Shown in pieces: positions 59,725 to 64,000 of a stretch of 64,000 bases of DNA. Under the pieces are notes generated by a model that ran no database searches, was not told the origin of the DNA, and was given only the letters and a program-made list of their open reading frames with translations. A program made the position numbers and the translations under genes. The stretch is from NCBI RefSeq assembly GCF_011806565.1, contig NZ_JAATOP010000001.1:519418-583417 (forward strand), written 5' to 3'. The stretch is from Marivivens donghaensis. GTDB lineage: Bacteria; Pseudomonadota; Alphaproteobacteria; Rhodobacterales; Rhodobacteraceae. Numbering within the stretch: the first letter of the stretch is position 1; each line of letters begins with the position of its first letter.

Positions 59725-59806
59725 AAGCGGCGTGGACCGGCGTGCGGCACTGGACGTTTGCCGGTCTTTCCGCCATAACGCCAAAGACGATTTAAGGGAG
59801 CCGATC

Positions 59807-60190
59807 ATGGGCGTTCTGAGAACAGTTCTTCGCGCACTCACTTGGTGGGACAGCCAAACTATTGGCACCCAGCTGTTTACTTGGCGCCACGGCGTCAAAG
59901 TCGGTGAGGACGAGCAGGGCAATATCTTCTATCGCAACAAGGATGATTCCCGTCGTTGGGTCATCTACAATGGCGAAGTCGAAGGTAGCCGCATCGCGCC
60001 GGAATGGCATGGCTGGCTGCACCGCACTTGGGACAAGCCGCCGTCACTCGACCCGCTGGCCCACAAGGCATGGGAAAAACCGCACCAGGAAAACCTGACC
60101 GGTACGCCGAATGCTTACGCTCCGGTCGGTTCGATCCGCCGTGTCCAGCCCGCCGAGCGCTCGGACTACGAGGCATGGCAGCCCGAGTAA
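59807..60190 (+). CDS. Complex I accessory subunit NDUFA12 homologue
   Basis: A 127-residue protein of the NDUFA12/B17.2 family, a supernumerary subunit of respiratory complex I found in alphaproteobacteria and mitochondria. Core segments '[19 protein letters not shown]' and '[19 protein letters not shown]' and the late '[16 protein letters not shown]' are characteristic. It is separate from the nuo operon, as normal in the class. It starts the set NDUFA12-mlaD-DUF2155. Confidence 0.93.
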   Translation: MGVLRTVLRALTWWDSQTIGTQLFTWRHGVKVGEDEQGNIFYRNKDDSRRWVIYNGEVEGSRIAPEWHGWLHRTWDKPPSLDPLAHKAWEKPHQENLTGTPNAYAPVGSIRRVQPAERSDYEAWQPE

Positions 60191-60205
60191 GGGCTGCATT
60201 CTGCT

Positions 60206-60661
60206 ATGAGCAATCACACTGGTGAAGCTGTTGTCGGCGGCGTCGTTATTGCGGCGGCCGTCGGATTTTTGTTTTACGCCTCGCAATTTGCGGGCATGGG
60301 CGGGGCGTCCAGCTACCCGCTGACCGCGAGCTTTCGCTCGGTCGAAGGCGTTACCGTCGGCACTGACGTGCGTATGGTCGGCGTCAAGATCGGCTCCGTT
60401 TCCGACCTCGCTCTCGATACCGAGATGTTCCGCGCCACCGCCACCCTGATGGTTCAGGATGGCATTCCGGTCCCGAACGACAGCACTGCGGTCGTTGCGT
60501 CCGAAGGTTTACTTGGCGGCAACTACGTGGAAATCCTGCCGGGTGCGTCCTACGATAACTACGAACCGGGCCAGGAAATCTTGGATACCCAAGGTTCGGT
60601 CAGTTTGATGAACCTGCTGCTTCAATACGTGGCTGGTGATGGTGGGAGCTCGAGCAACTAA
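60206..60661 (+). CDS. mlaD: MlaD-like phospholipid-transport protein
   Basis: A 151-residue MCE-domain protein anchored by one N-terminal helix ('AVVGGVVIAAAVGFLFYAS'). The MCE domain begins 'YPLTASFRSVEGVTVGTDVR' and includes 'GLLGGNYVEILPG'. MlaD forms the hexameric periplasmic ring of the Mla system that moves phospholipids between membranes. The ABC components MlaE and MlaF are not in the window. It follows NDUFA12 by 15 bases, an arrangement common in Rhodobacterales. Confidence 0.9.
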   Translation: MSNHTGEAVVGGVVIAAAVGFLFYASQFAGMGGASSYPLTASFRSVEGVTVGTDVRMVGVKIGSVSDLALDTEMFRATATLMVQDGIPVPNDSTAVVASEGLLGGNYVEILPGASYDNYEPGQEILDTQGSVSLMNLLLQYVAGDGGSSSN

Positions 60662-61020
60662 TGCTGCGTCGTATCGCAATCGCACTGGCCTGCGTGGCCG
60701 GAACCATGGCCGCGGCCGAGCATGTCGCAGAAGCGGGCGGCGGCTCCGTCCGCGTGCTGGACAAGATCACCGGCGTTGTGACCGACCTCGAATTGCAGGT
60801 TGGACAGGAAGGCCGCGTGGGGCTGCTTGGCGTGACGATGGGCGATTGCCGCTATCCGATCGATAACCCGTCGGGCAACGCATTTGGCTACCTCACGGTA
60901 CTGTATCGCGACGACCAGAAGCCCGCGTTCCAAGGCTGGATGATAGCGTCAGCCCCTGCGCTCAACGCGATGGACCACCCGCGTTACGATGTCTGGATGT
61001 TGCGCTGCAATAATTCCTGA
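60661..61020 (+). CDS. DUF2155 exported protein
   Basis: A 119-residue protein with a likely signal peptide ('MLRRIAIALACVAGTMAAAE') and the DUF2155 core ('VRVLDKITGVVTDLELQVG', 'DCRYP' and 'MLRCNNS', with two cysteines that may pair). Its function is unknown; it recurs beside NDUFA12 and mlaD in alphaproteobacteria. The ATG shares its A with the mlaD stop codon (TAATG). Its last 37 bases overlap the end of aat on the other strand. Confidence 0.85.
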   Translation: MLRRIAIALACVAGTMAAAEHVAEAGGGSVRVLDKITGVVTDLELQVGQEGRVGLLGVTMGDCRYPIDNPSGNAFGYLTVLYRDDQKPAFQGWMIASAPALNAMDHPRYDVWMLRCNNS

Positions 61021-61634
61021 GCGCTCGGGACCGTTTCCGCTCTGTCAAAATCCCCATCTATTTCGAGGGCTACCGCAAGGAGCCCGCGATAGTGCGCGCG
61101 TGACACCTCGATTGCGCCCAGCGTGGCGAGGTGGGGTGTCAGGAACTGCGTGTCGAACAGCGTGAAGCCGCCTTGGTTCAGGCGGTCCACCATCCACGCC
61201 AGTGCCATCTTTGACGTATCGGTGCGGCGCGAGAACATGCTCTCGCCAAAGAACGCGCCACCGAGCGCAACGCCGTAGCAGCCGCCGACAAGCGCGTCGC
61301 CTTCCCAAACCTCGACCGAGTGCGCCACTCCAGCCTCGTGGAGCTGGCCGTAGAGGCGAAAGATCGTCTCGCTGATCCAAGTCTCGTCACGGTCGGCGCA
61401 GCCCTGCACGACCTCGTAGAAAGCCGTGTCGAACGTCACGTGATAGCCGTAACGGCGCATGGAGCGGGCGAGTGAGCGCGATATGTGGAAGCTGTCCAGC
61501 GGTATGATTCCACGACGTTTCGGGTCGACCCAGAAAACTTCCGGATCGTCCTTGGATTCGGACATGGGAAAAACACCGCTCGCATAGGCATGGAGCAGCA
61601 GTTCCGGAGTCAGTGGTGGGGTCTGGTCACGCAT
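60984..61634 (-). CDS. aat: Leucyl/phenylalanyl-tRNA--protein transferase
   Basis: A 216-residue enzyme of the N-end rule pathway that adds Leu or Phe from aminoacyl-tRNA to proteins with N-terminal Lys or Arg, marking them for ClpAP. 'LLLHAYASGVFPMSES' (N-terminal), 'WVDPKRRGIIPL', 'EVWEGDALVGGCYGVALGGAFFGESMFSR' region and 'FDTQFLTPHLATLGA' are diagnostic. Third gene of the accB-accC-aat array; about 200 bases separate it from accC. Confidence 0.95.
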   Translation of the reverse strand: MRDQTPPLTPELLLHAYASGVFPMSESKDDPEVFWVDPKRRGIIPLDSFHISRSLARSMRRYGYHVTFDTAFYEVVQGCADRDETWISETIFRLYGQLHEAGVAHSVEVWEGDALVGGCYGVALGGAFFGESMFSRRTDTSKMALAWMVDRLNQGGFTLFDTQFLTPHLATLGAIEVSRAHYRGLLAVALEIDGDFDRAETVPSAQELLQRNIQTS

Positions 61635-61805
61635 CAGATGTAAATGACTAGCAATGTCTGATGATACAAGTTTGAGGCGATCTGAAAAAAACGCCAGTGC
61701 CCTTAAGTATCAACACATCCGCGTGTGTATGGCGTTACCTGCGGCCTGAAGCATCTTTTTGCGCCAAAAGCGTAGGTTCAAGCCAATTGTTCTGCCATTG
61801 GAAGA

Positions 61806-61830
61806 ATGCCCCCGCCGATGGCAGGGGCAT
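61806..61830 (-). terminator. Hairpin after accC
   Basis: ATGCCCCCGCC / GGCAGGGGCAT around a short loop, just beyond the accC stop. No clear T-run, so it may attenuate transcription into aat and not fully end it. Confidence 0.5.
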
Positions 61831-61835
61831 GTCTT

Positions 61836-63182
61836 TTAGCCGAGGTTCTTTTCCAGCCACTTTTCCAGCCAGTGGATGTTGTAGTTACCGGCTTGGATAT
61901 CCGGTTCGGCGAGCAGTGCGTCGAACAGCGGTGTGGTGGTTTCGATGCCATCAACGATCAGTTCGCCGAGCGCACGGTAGAGACGCGACAGCGCTTCCTG
62001 ACGGTCGGCACCGTGAACGATGAGCTTGCCGATGAGGCTGTCGTAGTACGGCGGGATCGAATAGCCCTGATAGAGCGCCGAATCCATTCGTACACCAAGT
62101 CCGCCGGGCGCGTGGTACTGCGTGATCTTGCCGGGGCAGGGGGCAAAGTTCGGCAGACGCTCGGCGTTGATGCGGACTTCGATCGCGTGGCCGCGAATGT
62201 GCAGATCGTCCTGCGTGAACGACAGGGTGTTACCGGCGGCAACGTTGATCTGTTCGCGCACGAGGTCCACACCGAAGATCGCTTCGGTCACGGGGTGTTC
62301 CACCTGAAGGCGGGTGTTCATCTCGATGAAATAGAACTCGCCATCCTCGTAGAGGAATTCGATGGTACCCGCGCCGGAGTACTTCATCTCTGCAATCGCG
62401 TCAGCGCAGATTTTGCCGATGCGTGCACGCTCTTCTTCGGTGATGCAGGGGCCGGGGGCCTCTTCCAGCACCTTCTGGTGGCGACGCTGGAGCGAACAGT
62501 CACGCTCACCGAGGTGAACGCCGTTGCCCTGACCGTCGCCGAAGACCTGAATTTCGATGTGACGCGGCTTCTGGAGGTACTTCTCCATGTAGACTTCGTC
62601 GTTACCGAATGCGGCTTTGGCTTCCGAACGGGCGGTACGGAACGCGGTTTCGAGTTCCTTCTCGTCCTTGGCAACCTTCATACCGCGGCCACCGCCACCG
62701 GCGGTCGCTTTGATGATGACCGGATAGCCCATATCGGCAGCGGCCTTTCGGGCGCTTTCGATGTCGGGAACGCCGCCGTCAGAACCCGGAACGCACGGAA
62801 TGCCGAGGTTCTTCGCGGTTTCTTTCGCGGTGATCTTGTCGCCCATCATGCGGATGTGGGCAGCCGACGGACCGATGAAGGTCAGGCCGTGATCTTCGAC
62901 CACCTGAACGAAGTTGGCGTTTTCGGAAAGGAAGCCGTAACACGGATGGATCGCCTGCGCGCCCGAGATTTCGCACGCCGAAATAATGGCGGGGAAGTTC
63001 AGGTAGGACTGACCCGAGGGGGCAGGGCCGATGCAGATGGCTTCGTCTGCCATACGGACATGCATCGCGTCGGCGTCAGCGGTGGAGTGGACCGCAACCG
63101 ATTTGATGCCCATCTCGCGGCAGGCACGGACGACGCGAAGGGCGATTTCGCCGCGGTTCGCGATGAGGATTTTGTCGAACAT
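61836..63182 (-). CDS. accC: Acetyl-CoA carboxylase, biotin carboxylase subunit
   Basis: A 448-residue ATP-grasp enzyme that carboxylates biotin on AccB, the first half of the acetyl-CoA carboxylase reaction of fatty acid synthesis. '[20 protein letters not shown]' (N-terminus), the glycine loop '[13 protein letters not shown]' (about 159-171), '[20 protein letters not shown]' and 'EVRINAE' are complete. Ten bases after accB, one operon. Confidence 0.97.
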   Translation of the reverse strand: MFDKILIANRGEIALRVVRACREMGIKSVAVHSTADADAMHVRMADEAICIGPAPSGQSYLNFPAIISACEISGAQAIHPCYGFLSENANFVQVVEDHGLTFIGPSAAHIRMMGDKITAKETAKNLGIPCVPGSDGGVPDIESARKAAADMGYPVIIKATAGGGGRGMKVAKDEKELETAFRTARSEAKAAFGNDEVYMEKYLQKPRHIEIQVFGDGQGNGVHLGERDCSLQRRHQKVLEEAPGPCITEEERARIGKICADAIAEMKYSGAGTIEFLYEDGEFYFIEMNTRLQVEHPVTEAIFGVDLVREQINVAAGNTLSFTQDDLHIRGHAIEVRINAERLPNFAPCPGKITQYHAPGGLGVRMDSALYQGYSIPPYYDSLIGKLIVHGADRQEALSRLYRALGELIVDGIETTTPLFDALLAEPDIQAGNYNIHWLEKWLEKNLG

Positions 63183-63192
63183 GGGCAGGCCC

Positions 63193-63687
63193 TTATTCGA
63201 TGATGACGAGCGGAGCGCCGAATTCGACGGGCGAGCCGTCTTCGACCAGGATACGCTTCACGGTGCCGGATTTCGGCGACGGGATCTGGTTCATGGTCTT
63301 CATCGCTTCAACGATGCAGAGCGTGTCGCCCTCTTTGACCTGAGCGCCAACGGTGACGAACGCAGCAGCGCCCGGCTCGGCGGCCAGATAAGCGGTGCCG
63401 ACCATCGGTGAGGTAACGCAGCCCGGGTGGCTCGACGGATCGTCATTCGACGCAGCCGGAGCGGCGGGTGCAGCGGCAGCAGCCGGTGCGGGGGCAGCAG
63501 CCGGAGCCGGAGCGGCAGCGGTGACATTGGCAACAACCTGGGTCTGACGGCTCACACGGACGTTCAGACGGTCGTTCTCGCCGTATTCACGCTTGACCTC
63601 GAGTTCGGTCAGATCGTTGGAGCGCAGCAGTTCCGCCAGTGCCTGAATAAAGCTGACGTCGCTGTCGTGGTTGGTTTGGTTGCTCAT
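63193..63687 (-). CDS. accB: Acetyl-CoA carboxylase, biotin carboxyl carrier protein
   Basis: A 164-residue carrier protein. An N-terminal helical part ('[20 protein letters not shown]') is joined by an Ala/Pro-rich flexible linker (about 64-85) to the biotinyl domain. The biotin lysine is K130 in 'EAMKTMN'. The ATG at 63687 has GAGGA upstream; an ATG at 63708 would add seven residues. First gene of accB-accC. Confidence 0.96.
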   Translation of the reverse strand: MSNQTNHDSDVSFIQALAELLRSNDLTELEVKREYGENDRLNVRVSRQTQVVANVTAAAPAPAAAPAPAAAAAPAAPAASNDDPSSHPGCVTSPMVGTAYLAAEPGAAAFVTVGAQVKEGDTLCIVEAMKTMNQIPSPKSGTVKRILVEDGSPVEFGAPLVIIE

Positions 63688-63745
63688 TTTTTCCTCGGCT
63701 TTAGCCATAAATCCTAGATGCCCTAAGGGCAGCAATTGGATCAGG

Positions 63746-63773
63746 CTTATACGCCAATGAAAAGGGGCTGCAA
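63746..63773 (-). promoter_or_regulatory. Candidate promoter of accBC
   Basis: On the minus strand, TTGCAG (63773-63768), a 16-base spacer and TATAAG (63751-63746), about 60 bases before the accB ATG. Confidence 0.45.
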
Positions 63774-63806
63774 AGGACCGTGTACCGCTTTTGTGATCGC
63801 GGACGG

Positions 63807-63835
63807 GAAAAGGGCCCGACTGTCAAGTCGGGCCC
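63807..63835 (-). terminator. Terminator after acs
   Basis: On the minus strand, a stem GGGCCCGACT/AGTCGGGCCC with a 4-base loop followed by TTTT, seven bases after the acs stop codon. Confidence 0.85.
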
Positions 63836-63841
63836 GCAAGA

Positions 63842-64000
63842 TTATTTCTGGTTATGAACCGAGTTCGCAATAAGATCATCCACGACCGACGGGTCGGCCA
63901 GCGTGGAGGTATCCCCCAGTGCTCCGGTGTCGTTTTCGGCGATTTTGCGCAGGATGCGGCGCATGATCTTGCCGGAGCGGGTTTTCGGCAGGCCGGGGGC
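63842..64000 (-). CDS. acs: Acetyl-CoA synthetase, C-terminal fragment
   Basis: The last 52 codons and the stop of a gene running beyond the window edge. The translated end '[20 protein letters not shown]' is the C-terminal catalytic motif of acetyl-CoA synthetase, including the acetylation-controlled lysine in SGK. It is followed by '[17 protein letters not shown]', the normal tail. The enzyme activates acetate to acetyl-CoA, feeding the neighbouring acetyl-CoA carboxylase step. Confidence 0.93.
   Translation of the reverse strand, partial: APGLPKTRSGKIMRRILRKIAENDTGALGDTSTLADPSVVDDLIANSVHNQK

Overview
This 64 kb window is a typical chromosomal segment of a GC-rich alphaproteobacterium, most likely Rhodobacterales (Rhodobacteraceae, Roseobacter group). 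Supporting evidence: a C4-pathway 5-aminolevulinate synthase (hemA), an NDUFA12-type complex I accessory protein, the frc fructose ABC transporter with its kinase FrcK and ROK regulator, a glgB-C-A-X-pgm glycogen cluster, and the accB-accC-aat arrangement. No phage, insertion sequence, integrase, CRISPR array or rRNA was seen. One tRNA gene, Leu(UAA), is present.

Layout. 1-17.3 kb: the end of an aminotransferase; a class V aminotransferase; an MsbA-like ABC exporter and a YgfZ-like folate protein; valS; a divergent Lrp regulator/ornithine decarboxylase pair; an orphan form II CoxL-like molybdenum hydroxylase overlapping a DUF2235 hydrolase gene; metF and a divergent MetR-like regulator with a MetR-type box between them; a membrane GGDEF-EAL protein; and suhB. 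17.4-25 kb: an Lrp regulator, tRNA-Leu, the 5-oxoprolinase operon pxpB-C-A, a MotA-like small membrane protein, a sugar catabolism pair (ribulokinase plus an SDR dehydrogenase cut by an in-frame TGA) and an M20 peptidase. 25-29 kb: hemA (TTG start), a RodZ-like HTH protein and ispG. 28.9-33.5 kb: a sulfide-detoxification operon on the minus strand: persulfide dioxygenase, an SQR-type flavoprotein fused to a phosphatase/rhodanese-like domain, and a SulP transporter.

34.4-46.8 kb: a long minus-strand array running frcB-frcC-frcA-frcK-glgB-glgC-glgA-glgX-pgm. It joins fructose uptake to glycogen metabolism. It diverges from fucU and the ROK repressor gene across an intergenic region holding a perfect palindrome. 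48.6-57.1 kb: a YihY membrane protein, then a four-gene type I secretion locus: a Bap/Lap-like adhesin with five Ig-like repeats, a TolC-family lipoprotein, an ABC exporter and an HlyD adaptor. 57.2-64 kb: housekeeping genes clpP, clpX, ridA, NDUFA12, mlaD, a DUF2155 gene, aat, accC, accB and the 3' end of acs.

Most of the window is ordinary core genome. The items most worth a second look are the adhesin with its candidate retention/cleavage segment, the nonsense-interrupted SDR, the compositionally odd insertion in ValRS, the fused SQR module, and several clean palindromes in divergent promoters. I found no convincing evidence of a wholly new system.
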